Shown here: positions 32,240-44,260 of the stretch, piece after piece
How positions within the stretch are numbered: the first letter of the stretch is position 1
Layout: each line of letters begins with the position of its first letter
From: Cordylochernes scorpioides
Lineage: Eukaryota; Arthropoda; Arachnida; Pseudoscorpiones; Chernetidae
DNA: 64,000 nt
Direction: 5' to 3'
Assembly: GCA_030710605.1 (NCBI GenBank)
Contig: CP092872.1
Location: 95,497,794-95,561,793, forward strand
Position numbers and translations under genes: made by a program
Notes under the pieces: model-generated
Database searches by the model: none
Told to the model about the DNA's origin: nothing
Seen by the model: the letters and a program-made list of their open reading frames with translations, nothing else

Positions 32240-33017
32240 TATATATAATAATAAAACGGCCTCCAAGTTTCTTACTTTATTTACATATTCTTTCAGGTTT
32301 TCGGGTATTATAAACCTTTCTATAGGAGTATATGGCCCTCTTTGTCTCCATATATTCTTGTAGAAAGGTTTATATTACCCGATATCTTGAGAGAATAGAG
32401 ACAAGGTCTATAGACAAATGTCATACATGTATGACAACGCAAGTGTTCCTAGGGGGACATAGCGCTTTACATTGAATTAAAATTTAAAAAAATGTATTCG
32501 CCGTAATAATATTATTCGCCAAGTAATATAAGAAAAACACAAACTTTTGGCACAACCTTATATAAGAAGTTTGAAAGATAGAATCCTCTGAAATGTAAAT
32601 AATAATAATAAAAAACGGCTTCTCCGAGGATATGTTTTTTTGCTTTATTTACATATTGTCTCAAGCTTTCGGATATTATAAACCCTTCTACAGGAGTATA
32701 TGACCCTCATAGTCCTATTCAAGTATATAGTGTGTAAATATATACTAATTTAATTTTAAAACAATAAATATAGAAACACAACCCTTGATCAATCTCCCCA
32801 TGTATAAAACTATGAAGATGTCTGATATTTCTGTTAATTCTACTAATTATTGTTATCTAAGGAACTGCTTGTATATAAGTTTATGCTAAGTCCCTTCCTT
32901 TCCCCCCTTGTAAATATATACTAGTATACTCCTGTATAAAGGTTTATAATCCCGAAAACATAGAGAATATGTAAATAAAGCAAAAAACTTATCCTCGGAG
33001 GCTGTTTATTTATTATA
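32240..33017. mobile_element. PLE-E termini, three copies in mixed orientation
   Basis: The block actttatttacatattct, ttcgggtattataaaccttt, ctataggagtatat occurs at about 32274-32332, again at about 32640-32700 and inverted at 32926-33005. The last two copies form a foldback with about 90-bp imperfect arms. The pattern (dyad, then A/T tail, inverted pairs) matches the other PLE termini here. Confidence 0.5.
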
Positions 33018-33022
33018 TATAT

Positions 33023-33230
33023 TGTAGCGTAGCAGAAAGGTAGAGTCGGTGATCCGCAAACGAAAAACGTTATTTTATTAACCAAACAAACCGAAAAATA
33101 TATAAATTAATGAATACACGCCAAAGTATATATAGGAATCAAAAATACAACAAACATCTATGCAAAAATCAGGCATTAAAAATAAATTAAAATATTTACA
33201 TAAAAATGATAAAACTAATTACTCGCTACA
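33023..33230. mobile_element. Possible solo LTR
   Basis: A 208-bp segment starts TGTAGCG and ends CGCTACA with atat on both sides. TG...CA ends and a 4-bp duplication suit a gypsy-like solo LTR, but no internal region is present and the flanks are simple sequence, so this could be chance. Confidence 0.3.
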
Positions 33231-33238
33231 ATATAATA

Positions 33239-33637
33239 CAGGGTGATCCAAAAGTCCCGCACTATTTTAAAAATTAATAACTCCGCGAATATTTGCGCTA
33301 GAGCAATGCGGTAAACACCATTGTATTCAGGATGCAATGGGATTTTTTATGGCAAATATTGAAAAATTCGAAATTGATTTTAGTTACAATTTTATTCGCC
33401 AGATGGCGCTCTACCAGAATCAGAGATTCAGCGGCCAGATTGTTTGATAAATTGAAAAATATAACTGATCGACACGTATTTTCCCTTTTTGAATACCAGG
33501 AAAGAACCCTAATAATATCAAATAACAAATTAATAAAACACCACTTCGCCAAAAGTATGAAGAATTGGTTAACGATTTTCAAATACAATCAGAGATATGT
33601 AAAATAGGTAAATGCAAATTAAAACATGTAGCAAAAA
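33239..33637 (+). repeat. Left 399-bp inverted arm
   Basis: Begins CAGGGTGATCCAAAAGTCCC. Carries a 91-codon open frame (33332-33607) without recognisable domain, also open in the right arm. Confidence 0.8.
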
Positions 33638-33639
33638 TA

Positions 33640-34400
33640 TGTATATTTTATATGGGGTTTTGTGAAATAAATTGAATGTTTGAAAAACACTGCTGATATC
33701 AATACACTAATTTTTGAAATGTTAATATAGTACCAAAAATTATGATGGCACTATAAATAGGATTTCTTGCTATAAGAAATGTGTAGTTTCTTGACTGATT
33801 GGCGACCCTTGACTATTTAACTGGATATTTGTCATGATCCAACAAATGAAATATAGAGGGGTGTAACAAAATATATTTGTCGTACTTTATTTCAAATATC
33901 CTATGGGCTTGTCAAATGTTATCATTGTTTATTATACTGTACACAATTTTAAAAAATGTGTCCCCTCAAATAAAAATAATTTTTAAATCGACCTTTTGCG
34001 TTGAAAAACGTGGTAGTAAAATCATTTTGTATTATTTTTTTCACCAAATTTCTAAAGTTATTGGTATACAGAAAATATTCCTTGTGCTATTTCTTTTAAT
34101 GAGCGAAAAGCGAAAACTAAACATAAGGGGGAAAATTGTGTGTACCAGTGTTATTCGAGAAGTTATAACACTCTGGTTTGCACGACATAATATGTGAGCA
34201 AATGACAAACAAAATATTACTGTTCACAAAAAATAGAATCAAGATGTGAGGACAGCATTTATTATCCCCATATCCCAACACAAAGAGCTGCAAAATATTG
34301 GTAGATAATATAATACATGGTAGCTTATATAACACATGAGGTAACTGCTTTCTCTCTTGTATTAGGTCACAATCCTTGCTCAATGTGGCACCCTTCATTC
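33640..34400. other. Interior of the composite, no gene recognised
   Basis: AT-rich region between the left arm and the transposase remnant, on the 3' side of that gene; may be its untranslated sequence. Confidence 0.4.
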
Positions 34401-34404
34401 TCAA

Positions 34405-35112
34405 TCACCGCCTGCAGACGATAAATGACAGAATGGACAGCATTAAATAACATATCTGTTGAAATTGATAAAACGTGCCATATCTGATAGAAGCCTTCAA
34501 CATGGCCAATGTGGTAGGCCAGCATCGATAAACACACGATTTAATGTACCCCCATAGACAAAAATCGCAAGGCGTCAAGTCTGGTGATCTTGGAGGCCAC
34601 TGGTATATAAAGTGGCGACTTATCATACGATTTTCACCAAACGTATCCTTCAGCAATTGTTTGGCACCTCGGGAGATATGAGGAGGTCCTCCATCTTTCA
34701 TGAATGTTATTTCGCTTAGTGCTTTTGCCCTGCACAATATGGGAATACCCTTTTCTCTCAAAAGTTGTACATAACGTTCACCAGTTACAAAAACGGTTTT
34801 AAAAGTTCTTCCATTGATTTTTCAAAGAAAAATGGCCCAATAATAAAAGAAGTGAACCCACACAAAACTAACTCTAGGCTGGTAAAGTGGCATTTCTGTA
34901 AAAATCCTATGGTTTTCTGTTGCCCAAATGCGGCTGTTTTGAATGTTAAATTCTCCGTTTAGAGAAAAGTGAGCATCATCTGTCCACAGAACATTCGACA
35001 GCCAGTTTTCATCAATATCAATTTGTCGTAAAACCCATGCAGAGAATTCTTGACGCATCTCAAAATCGCCAACTTTCAGCTCGTGAAATCTTTGACTTTT
35101 GTATGGGTACAC
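34405..35112 (-). pseudogene. Tc1/mariner-superfamily transposase, C-terminal two thirds, decayed
   Basis: One minus-strand frame holds two open pieces (35112-34822 and 34761-34405) separated by in-frame stops. The first has EMRQEFSAWVLRQID, the first catalytic Asp in VLWTDDAHFSLNGEFN, and IWATENHR. The second has the second Asp region MKDGGPPHISRGAKQLLKDT, then FIYQWPPRSPDLTPCDFCLW, where Asp replaces the third acidic residue as in DD-xx-D families, and YIKSCVY. These match the transposase family common in insects in which the NxQNSRIWATENH and PPRSPDLTPCDFxLWG blocks are conserved. The N-terminal DNA-binding part is missing; upstream sequence changes to LINE at about 35113. It is not functional. 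Confidence 0.75.
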
Positions 35113-35440
35113 ACAATAGAGACATTAAGTGAAGCGTCTTCGGATATCACAATCATACTCGGCGAATTTAACGCCAAAAGTTCAATTTGGGGATCACCTG
35201 TCCAGGATAACAAAAGTCAGCAGGTTGAGGACATGCTAACCGACCTCGACCTTACACCGTTAAATAACGGAGAGAACAGCTACCTATCTAAGTCCACAGG
35301 CACAGAATCCGCAATAGACATCACAGCGATAAATTACAACATCGCACCCACAACACAATGGAAAATCCTGAGAGGTGCAATCAGTGACCACAGACCAATT
35401 TTAACAACCCTAAACTTCAAAATTGAGAATGTCCATTAGA
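35100..35440 (+). pseudogene. LINE-A: C-terminal half of an APE endonuclease domain
   Basis: The frame to 35439 contains TIILGEFNAKSSIWGSPVQD (GDFNA-type motif), TESAIDITAINYN and GAISDHRPILTTLNF, the three C-terminal signature blocks of the apurinic-like endonuclease of non-LTR retrotransposons. The N-terminal half is absent and the sequence abuts the transposase remnant, so the insertion is 5'-truncated or rearranged. Downstream 35440-36140 keeps LINE character (IPRGRRKDLWIPYWKD) with several frameshifts. Confidence 0.75.
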
Positions 35441-35999
35441 ATAAAAGAACATGGAACTTTAGGAAAGCCGACTTGAAAAAAAATTACAGAAAAGCTTGAA
35501 GAACTGTGCAGCGAAAAATTGAATTACAGAACGCTTGACAAAAACTTGGAAAAATTCTCTTCGAACATTTCAAAAGCTGCAAAAGCATCGATACCTAGAG
35601 GTAGACGTAAAGACCTGTGGATACCTTACTGGAAGGACCACAACATCGAGGCAATGATTTCAGAGAGAGAGACAATATCAATAAACTTCTTTAAAAAAAT
35701 AAAACAGAAGAAAACAGAAAGGAACTCATTGAAATTAGTCATAAAGTAGAACAAGAAATTTGGATATGCAAACAAGAAAAATGGCAGAATTCTGCGAAAA
35801 AATGGATCCAAGAAAGGACAGCCAACACTGGAATATGATTAGAGTGTTAGAGAAAAATCAAAACCAACACCAATCCTCTAATACTCTAACCGATATGAAT
35901 AGAACAGCGAGAACGAGAACAAACAGATGGCTGACATAATTGCTGAATATCTTTCAAGCACTTCCATACTCAACTATACGAATGAAGACAGGACTCTAA

Positions 36000-36995
36000 A
36001 AATAATATAAACCAGTTAGTTAAACAAGCAAGAAACTTCCATCAACAAGATATTTTCTCGAGAGACTTCACACTGAATGAGCTAAACTTATCAATAAAAA
36101 AATCCAAGAGGTCACCAAGAGATAATCTAATCTTTGGTCAAATGATTAAACACTTTGAAGACAAAGCTAATAATCAACTCCTACGAATACTGAACATTTC
36201 ATGGCAAACTGGTAAACTACCAAAGAATTGGAAGATATCAATTATAGTGCCAATACTGAAGCCAAACAAAGATGCCAAGGAATACAAGAACTATCGGCCA
36301 ATTGCTCTCACCAGCATACTTTGTAAAATACCAGAACGAAATATCCACTCTAGGCTCATAGTCTGGCTCACTAACAATAATAAAATAAACCTCTACCAAA
36401 CTGCCTATAGATCCCAGCACTGTACGACTGATCAACTGTTCTACTTCTGTCAATCAATAATAGATTCTTTCCAGGAAAAACCGCCAAAGAAGACCACGGC
36501 TATATTCCTTGATATGACCTCAGCTTTTGATCGAGTGTGGAGGGAGAAATTACGTGAAAAGCTGCACAACATCGGAGTAAGAGGAAAAACCTTAATCTGG
36601 ATTGCAGACTTCTTAAGGGGAAGAAGGTTAAAGGTTCGGGTCAATGGAGAATTTTCCAAGGAAGGAAGAACATGGGCTGGTGTAACTCAGGGATCTGTGC
36701 TCAGTCCTCTACTCTATTTGCTATATATTAACGACATCCATCCTTACCTAACTGAAGACACAAAGGTTGCCTGTTATGCAGATGATATAGCCATATGGCA
36801 CACAAGTAGCAGCATAGAAAAATCGTAAAAAATACTGAACACATCAATGAGAGGACTGGAAAAGTGGGCAATGGAACTCCAAATGACCATAAGCCCAATA
36901 AAACCAAACCTATGCGTCTTCTCCACTCACAGGGAAAAAGGCATAAATATAACCACAAAATAAGCATAAACAAAAAAAAATTTGATAAAATTAGA
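36000..36995 (+). pseudogene. LINE-A: reverse transcriptase domain, jockey/I-like
   Basis: The open frame 36142-36828 carries RT blocks in order: LPKNWKISIIVPILKPNKDA, YKNYRPIALTSILCKI, TAIFLDMTSAFDRVWREKL, GVTQGSVLSPLLYLLYINDI and the catalytic YADDIAIW. A stop after SSSIEKS and another after INITTK interrupt it. It continues through LEKWAMELQMTISPIKPN and stops being readable at about 37022 (YLGVIL-type motif), where foreign sequence is inserted. Strand-copying enzyme of a non-LTR retrotransposon; not functional here. Confidence 0.85.
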
Positions 36996-37022
36996 AATCC
37001 ATAATACCTAGGTGTGATACTG

Positions 37023-37305
37023 CAGTCCTGGATCTTTCCAGTTGGTCTCGAGGACCACGCCATCACCATCTCCTAAGCGGCGAAGTACGCGATCTACGTA
37101 TTCATCGCAGATCGCAAAATGCGTGGTGTCGCTGGAGACCCACTGGCGATTCTCCACCGAATTCTGCAGCGCTGGCAGAGGCGCCATATTCATTGTACAT
37201 AGTGTATATAATGCATATTATCTTTTTTTAATAGCGCAGACTGTGCATGTATTGACAAGATGTGTCAACAAAATTATTTTAATTATTATTGATGAGGAAT
37301 TGTAA
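37023..37305 (-). other. Insertion splitting LINE-A, with an exon-like minus-strand frame
   Basis: LINE-A stops after VIL at 37022 and resumes at about 37306. The inserted part holds a minus-strand frame from an ATG at 37193, with MNMAPLPALQNSVENRQWVS, SDTTHFAICDEYVDRVLRRL and GDGDGVVLETNWKDPGL, then the LINE junction. It is GC-rich with ordinary codon choice, unlike its AT-rich surroundings (37194-37305). I do not recognise the product. It could be a captured host exon or the 5' part of another element. Confidence 0.4.
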
Positions 37306-37620
37306 TTTTCAGAACACATAATTAGCACCTCAAATAGAGCTATCAGAAAACTAAACATTCTGAGATGGCTATGTGGAACAAATTGGGGAGCAAAACCCAG
37401 AATTCTCAGAACAAGATATACCACCTTAATAAGGCCGATAATGGAATATGCAACACCGGTCTGGGCTCCCTCAAGCTCATCACTAAAAGTAAGACTAGAC
37501 AGTGTTCAAGCAAAAGCGGCCAAAATAATCACTGGTGCTGTTTCATCCACCAACAATGAGAAAATTCAGAGAGAATCTGTTCTAGACCTACTCGCTCGAA
37601 AGCAGAAGACAAAATAAAAA
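37306..37620 (+). pseudogene. LINE-A: region after the RT (thumb)
   Basis: Reads AIRKLNILRWLCGTNWGAKP, LRTRYTTLIRPIMEYATPVW and LDSVQAKAAKIITGAVSSTN, the conserved post-RT region of jockey/I-like LINEs. It breaks at about 37620 where LINE-B begins. Its RNase H partner is probably at 43312-43990, on the far side of two other LINEs. Confidence 0.75.
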
Positions 37621-37624
37621 CAAC

Positions 37625-39938
37625 TTGGATCGGCACTTCGGAAACGAGGAACCAGAGGACGAGATCTCTCTGACCACTTGTGGTTTGGTAGATCCGCCCT
37701 TTTCTGAGAATGAGGTGAAACTGACGGCTTTCAAGTTCGGGAAAAGGAAATCTCCTGGTCCCGAAGGGATCGATAACACGGTCGTGAAAGCCCTGGTAAG
37801 GATGCACCCATCGCTTCTTTCCAGGTTATTCAATAGGTGCCTGGACACTGGTGCATTTCCTGAGGCATGGAAGGTTGCCCGAGTAGTGCTTCTCGAAAAG
37901 TCTGGTAGAAAGGGTAATTCTCCCAATGATTATCGTCCGCTTTCTTTACTAGTGTGTCTAGGTATGGTCCTGGATAGCCTACTAGCTCAGCGACTGAAGC
38001 ATTGGCTAGAGAGTAATGAACTCCTTTCCTCTTTCCAACATGGTTTTAGGGAAGGGAAGTCCACAACCACAGCTCTGAACGAGGTGTTAGAGGGGGTTGA
38101 GATGGGCTTAAATAAGGGTGCTTGGGTTCTTTTCGTGGCCCTGGACATGGATGGCGCGTTCAACTCCATGAGCTGGAACAAGCTGATGAGATATTTGATG
38201 GACATGGGTTGTCCTGATAATTTGTGCAGCTTGGTTCGTGACTTCCTGAGAGATAGACGGATTAGCCTCAGTTTTGGTGGGCGGAAGTTGGAAAGAAACT
38301 GTGCTAGGGGTTGCCCCCAGGGCTCTTGCTGCGGACCTATTCTGTGGAATATCCTGGTAAACACCGTTTTCCAGGAGGAGCTCCCTGAGGGAGCCAGGCT
38401 GGTTCTCTATGCTGACGACCAGTTCCTCATCATTGAGGCTGCTTCGAGAGCGAAGGCTGAGAAGTGTGTTGAAACTTCTCTCCAAATTCTCTCGATCTGG
38501 GCCCATGACTCTGGCCTTAAGTTCAATGTCTCCAAAACTAAAGCCCTCAGCTTTAAGCCTAGGGACATAAGAACTAAAAGGAAAGGGATCAAATGGGAAC
38601 ACAGGCCGGCTATCCGGATGGAAGGACGGAGGGTAGCGTTGGTCAATAGGATGACCATTCTGGGGGTGAGATGGGTTGGCAATACCAGGCGGAGGAGATG
38701 GTGGCGAGAGGCAGGGAGGCGTTGTGCAGGCCTGTCCTGGTTGGCTCTCAACAGGGGGGGGGGGGGGGGGAGAAGAAGGGTACTATTTTTAGGAACCTCT
38801 GCCTCTCCTGTGTCGAGCCAATCTTGCTATATGCTTCCGGGGCTTGGTGGCGCCGAAACAGGGATCAGAAGGTGGCAACAACTCTAGAGAGAGTGCAGAG
38901 GACAGCGGCACTCAGAATCACAGGGGGATATCGCACTACCATCAGGGAGGCCTTTTTGGTCCTCGCTGGGCTTATTCCCCTGGGATTGAAACTAGAGGAG
39001 GAGACCATCAGACATCAGAGAACAGGGAAGATGCCCTGGGACTTGAAGCGGGGGCCCTGGAATCGAAGTGGGATCCAAGGAAGCCTCCGCAGTGGTTGCC
39101 AAAGTGGAATTGGAGTCCTGGAGGGCCGACAGGGATTGGCACGGAGGTTTTCAGTGATTGTAGTAAGTCTGGAACCAATACTGGAGCTGGGGTCGTGATA
39201 TTCACTATTGGAGAGCTGATCTTCCAAGAAAGTTTAACACTCAGAGTGGACGAATTGGTCTTTTCAGCCGAGCTGGTTGCGATCAGGGTAGCCCTCAGAG
39301 TGCGTGCCGAGAAGAACTTCAGCCCGGACTGCCTCTATTCAGATTGTATGTCGGCCCTCGTCGCTATCAATCTGGAGAAAGGGCAACTCGCGCATCAAAT
39401 AATCCAGGAGCTGGAGATGATGACGCGGGCTCCGGAGCTCCCTTGGTTTAGGAGACACAGCCTCATCGAAGGTAATGAGTTCGCAGACAGGATCGCTAAG
39501 GCAGGATGCTTTAGAGGTAGATCACTGAGGACCCCAGTGACCAAGAAAGAAGTTTATAGGAGGATCAGGGGGCACGTCCAGGACTTATGGTTGGACAGAT
39601 GGAGGAACAGTGTGAAGGGGAGAGAGGTATTCAATGGGGTAACAACACCCAAGTACCTCTGTAAGGTAATGTCCCACAAACTCATTAGGGTAGTTCGGGA
39701 CATGGGCTCTTCCCCCAGTCTCCACAGATTTAAAATTAAGAGAAACCCTGATTGCGTCTATGGAGAAAGGGATATGAATGCACGCCACTACGTCTTGGAT
39801 TGTCCAAGGGTAGTGGGTGTGCAGGAAGAGAGAAGGAGGGCGAGGGGCGCGATCGAGAGTAAGCTGCTGAGAAATCACAGCAAGCTTCTTGAGAAAGCCC
39901 ACGACGTGTCAGCTGAGCTTTTCCTCAGCTGTGAGTGA
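37625..39938 (+). pseudogene. LINE-B: R1-clade ORF2, RT plus RNase H, two frameshifts
   Basis: The first frame (37625 to about 38750) has FKFGKRKSPGPEGIDNTVVK, NDYRPLSLLVCLGMVLDSLL, QHGFREGKSTTTALNEVLEG, FVALDMDGAFNSMSWNKL, the R1-type GCPQGSCCGPILWNILVN and catalytic VLYADDQFLII. A run of 18 G at 38753-38770 shifts the frame into NLCLSCVEPILLYASGAWWR. A second shift near 39000-39110 leads into RNase H: VFSDCSKSGTNTGAGVVIF, FSAELVAIRVAL, CLYSDCMSALVAI and HSLIEGNEFADRIAKAG, ending with a Cys/His cluster (CVYGERDMNARHYVLDC) at the TGA at 39938. The N-terminal gag and endonuclease are absent. Codons are GC-rich compared with LINE-A and LINE-C, implying a separate origin. Confidence 0.85.
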
Positions 39939-40195
39939 ACAGAGTCGACCGGGGGCTGCCTCCCCGCGGTCCCTGCTGGACACAGTAGATAGTTTCCTAT
40001 TTTGCTATGATTAAAGGCCACCGGTATAGAAATTCTTCCAGACACGTTGTCTGGGAGGTGGTGTTTCCAGGTACAATGTCCAAGCACTAGCCTGGATACC
40101 GTTACTTGGCTTATGAGTTGAACAGAATAGCAGCGAAGGGCATGCTTCGCATGCCGGATTGTGGACCTAAAGGTCTGGGTGGCCATCTGCTTCTA
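39939..40195 (+). other. LINE-B 3' untranslated region
   Basis: GC-richer, non-coding sequence following the stop of LINE-B (gtcgaccgggggctgcctcc onwards). No poly-A tail is visible before LINE-C begins. Confidence 0.45.
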
Positions 40196-43100
40196 GGGTA
40201 TACCAACTGTGCTTAGGTGGGATCCTCCAGTTCTTGTTTATTTTGGCTACTGTTTCTATTTCTTTAAAAGTAAGTTTATTTTTCTGTAGCAAGGGTTCTT
40301 TTGTGCCTTTTTTCGCTAGCGCATCAGCAGCTTCATTGCCTTCAATGCTAACATGTAAGGGTATCCTTCGAAGGTGAATTTTTGAGGTATTGAGAGTTTT
40401 TGGAGATAACCAATTATGTTCCTGCTTACTTTGTCTCTAAGATCCCCTGTGTGACTCAAGTGTTGTATGGCACTTCTACTATTAGTAAGAATCCATATAT
40501 CGTGATGTTTAATGTTTCTGATAGATTTTAAGACTTCATAGATGGCTATAAGTTCTGATCTGAAGACTGAGCAAAATTCTGGGTTTCTTCTGTTTATTTT
40601 CTCAATGCCATTTGTGGTTTTGATGAGACAGCCACTGCCAGTGTGTCCCAACTCGTCTCTGCTACCATCGGTATAGATAGTTATTGCATTTTAAGGAATT
40701 TTATTAATTATTTCTAATGATAATTGTTTTAAGTATTCTGGATTTTGGTATTGTCTGTTGGTGGGTTCATTTAAAGTGGCATTAAAAATAACATTTTGTT
40801 AATGGTTCGCATGGAGATATTTTTTCAGCTAAATAATATTTTTCCACTTTATATTTTAAAAATCCATTTCTTTTGGCCAGGTGGAGAGGGCCTTCTTTTT
40901 TGAATCTTATATTGGGTTCCCAATTAAGTATGTAATTGAAAGTTCTGTGTTTGTTTTCATAACTCTTGATTTTGTTTATATATTTTGGCAGATTGTAGCT
41001 TATTCTATCCTTCAAGGGCATAATGTCTACCTCGTAAAGTACAATATTATTAGGGCAGGTTTTTCGAAGACCTGTAATATTTCTGGCTGCACTTAGTTGT
41101 ATCGTTTCCAGTGATTTTAGATTTGTTTCAGATGCTGCACCATAGATTTGATATCCATATTCCAAGATAGGTCTCATTAGAGATGTGTAAGTTAATTTTA
41201 GTGTTGTTGCTTCAGCTCCCCACTCTTCCTGAAATATATTTCAATATTTTTAGTCGGTCTCTTCATTTTCTAACAACTCCTTCAATATGCTTACTGGTTT
41301 TAATTTCTGGATCCAGGGTGTAGCCGAGATATTTAGGATGTTTATTATATTGTAATTGTTGTTCTTTCAGAATAATATTTGGTCTTATTTTGTATAGTTT
41401 CTTATCGGTAGTCAAAAGACAGGTTTCAGATTTTTGGGGGTTAAATTCTAATTTATTTTTATTAGCAAATTTTTCTAGGTGGAGAAGAGTCTTGTTCAAA
41501 TCTCTTTCAGCTTTTTTCCAGTTAGTGTTACTGCTCCATAGAATAATGTCATCAGCGAAAAGTCCAATATTGGTTTTATTTGAAAATTTTTCTTCTATGC
41601 CTGCAATAAATAGGGTGAAGAGAGTTGGGCTAAGGATTGATCCTTGTGGTAATCCTTGGTACAATTTGAAGGTTTTGGATAGAGTGCCATTATATTTCAC
41701 CCTAATTTATATATTTTTAAGGGAATTATTTATCCAAGTGATAGCTTTTCCATCAATTTTGAAATGTTTGTATAATTTTGTAATTAACTTGTTTTTCCAT
41801 ACCCCTTATCAAAAGCTTGTGTAAGGTCTAAAAAGCAGCTATGGTGTGGTTAGTTGGTATTTTTGTTTTGTGCATCTTTTACCTTTTGTGTGAAAAATAA
41901 GAGTTAATCTATTGCCCCATGTCCTTTCCTAAATCCATATTGTTCTTCTGGTAAGAGATTTCTTGTGTCGGGGTGGTAGGTGAGTCGTCTGAGTATAATT
42001 TTTTCCATTAATTTGCAGCAAATATTTGTTAGGGATATAGGTCGGTAGTTTTTTGGGTCATCAGCAGATTTGTCAAGTTTTTTAATGGGAATTATTGTTG
42101 CATTTTTACACTCTTAAGGCAATTTTCCAGTTTTCCAGGAGTTATTGAAAATATTAAGAAGTATTTCTTTGCCAATTTTGCCCAAGTTTGATATCATTCG
42201 GCCATGGATTCCATCTGGCCCAGGAGTCTTGTTTAGGTCAGTGTTTTCTAATGCATAAGCTAGCTTTTTCATATTGATTTTTTTTTCATGGAAATATTAT
42301 GAGGGCTGGTGACATTTTACAGTCATGAATAATCTTTCGGGCCTTTTTTCAACCTTGATTTTACTACTTATTTGATATGAATTACCTAAAAGATTGGCAG
42401 CAATTTTGTCATTAGTTGCTGGTGTACTATCTGTATTCTTAATCATATTTGTGCTTTCAGTTTTTGGCTGGGCTCTGTCAATTTGTTTTGCCAAATTCCA
42501 AAGTTTTGTAATTTGGGTTTCTTGGGTTCAGGTTTTCACAAGTTTGTTTCCATTTTTTCCTTTTCACATTTACGTATAATCTTTTTATTTTTGCAATCAC
42601 AATGTTCAGTTCAGTTATACAATTTGTTTGGTTTTGGGTGCACTTTTTTGTAGTTCATTTCTTTTAGTTATAAGTGTTTGAATATTTTTGCTTGGTGTGT
42701 ATAATTTGGAATCCATTTCTTAATATTACCTCTTGGTATTGAAACTTTGGCTGCTTCAATAATGGTGTTTTCGAAAGATATAATATTAGCCTTTTTGAAG
42801 TTCCAGAATTTTTCTTAATTGAGCTAGTTTTGGTCTTCGTGCTAATTTCTATCAAATTAGGCAAATGATCACTTCCAAAACTTTTTAATATTTGCTATTT
42901 GCATTTGTGGAAAATGTCAGGATAGTAAAAACTTATATCAAGGGCTTGTGCAGTATTATAGCTTGTATGAATGATGGTTAGGATTCCCATCATTTAAGCA
43001 CATGAGAAGGCATTGTCGTCAAATATGTTTGATAGTATTTTGCCTCTTGGGTTTGGCGTGGAACATCCCCATAGTTGATGTTTGGCATTAAGGTCACCTA

Positions 43101-43312
43101 CAATAATAGTGTTGTCTGTAAGAAATTGAGCCATTGTACCATCGTCAATAAATGTATTGTTTGGAGGGTGATACATATTGTATATGTTGATGGCTTTGTT
43201 TTGATTGAGGTAGACTTTGATACCTTGGGCTTCGAGGTCTAATGTGTTTGTAATATTAGCGGCTATGTCCTCATAGTACAAATTCTTGATTAGAAATGCT
43301 AGGCCACGCCCT
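40196..43312 (-). pseudogene. LINE-C: endonuclease, RT and RNase H remnant on the minus strand
   Basis: Read from 43312 leftward: endonuclease blocks GRGLAFLIKN, IYNMYHPPNNTF and TIIVGDLNAKHQLWGC (to 43000); a poorly open middle (42300-42990); RT pieces including an FLDLTQAFDKGYG-like block near 41820; LYQGLPQGSILSPTLFTLFI and catalytic GLFADDIILWS (41700-41263); MRPILEYGYQIYGAASETNL (41177); and RNase H with GHTGSGCLIKTTNG, FRSELIAIYEVLKSI and WILTNSRSAIQHL (40651-40316). The order is that of an I/jockey-like LINE with RNase H. It has many stops and frameshifts and is AT-rich, so it is older than LINE-B. Confidence 0.8.
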
Positions 43313-44130
43313 TTAACAGCATATACAGATGGATCTTCAGACCTTACCCTGAGTAATGGAGAGGCCGGAATTAACATAATACTGCAAGATGGAACAAACA
43401 TCAAAATCAAAGAAGGAGCAGGACAGATTTCGTCAAACTTCACTTGTGAACTGAAAGCTATCTGGAAAGCTCTTGATTTATGCCTTAACCAACCATCCCT
43501 GCATCAAGCAGAAGGAATTTTAATATACAGCGACTCCATATCTGCTCTAGAAGCAATTCAGAAGGGCAATACTAGAATCACACAGAAAATACACTCGTTA
43601 CTTACCCAACTGGAATCATTGGAGAATAACTGCATTCTACAATGGATTCCTGCCCGTGTTGAGATCGGAGTAATGAAATGGCAGTTGAATTGGCAAAGGA
43701 AGCCAGAAAGCTGAGCCAAAATAAAGAACAAATGTCAGTATTTGACGCTGATGCTTTGGCAAAATACAAGATAATTAAACAAAAAATAAGAAAAGATCAA
43801 ATATGTGAAATAAACTCTGAGAGAAAACTGACAAAAACTATAACAAGACTTAGAACAAAACATTATAAAGGAATGAAAATACATCCAGATGGCACAAGAA
43901 CCTATAGAACATGCAACAACTGTCCTGGTGTGGAACTAACACCTACCCACATATTCTCATTCCCGCAGCCTTGCAGAAAATTGACATAGACCCAGAGCAG
44001 CAGCTTTATACATCCAAGATAGTGGACATTGCTGCTGCTGCTGTGATAGAAATGCATGGAGACATCTGAGGCTATTTATTCGACACGACAAAAACAACAA
44101 CGGCATTCCAGAGTAAAATAAATTATCAGA
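43312..44130 (+). pseudogene. LINE-A: RNase H, zinc knuckle and 3' tail
   Basis: TAYTDGSSDL, GEAGINIILQ, NFTCELKAIWKAL, ILIYSDSISALEAIQ and ILQWIPARVEIG are RNase H blocks. After a frameshift near 43680 come MAVELAKEARKLSQ, RLRTKHYKGMKIHPDGTRTY and CNNCPGVELTPTHIF, a terminal Cys/His motif. The 3' end (ttgacatagacccagagcag to gacatctgaggct) is the same tail that is repeated in tandem at 50160-50690. Same strand and divergence as 35100-37620, so it is taken as the rest of LINE-A. Confidence 0.75.
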
Positions 44131-44260
44131 GAGAGAGAGATAGATACATATTTTTCAAATGAATTAAAATAAACATAATCGATACTGAGTGAGAGTTGAA
44201 TTAAAAATATTAGAAATTTATTATCTTCGGAAACAAACCGTATCTAAAATATCAATTTTC

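Noticed and set aside
33332..33607. 91-codon frame in the 399-bp arm as a gene
   Set aside because: Open in both arms but with low-complexity composition and no motif; probably part of terminal non-coding sequence.
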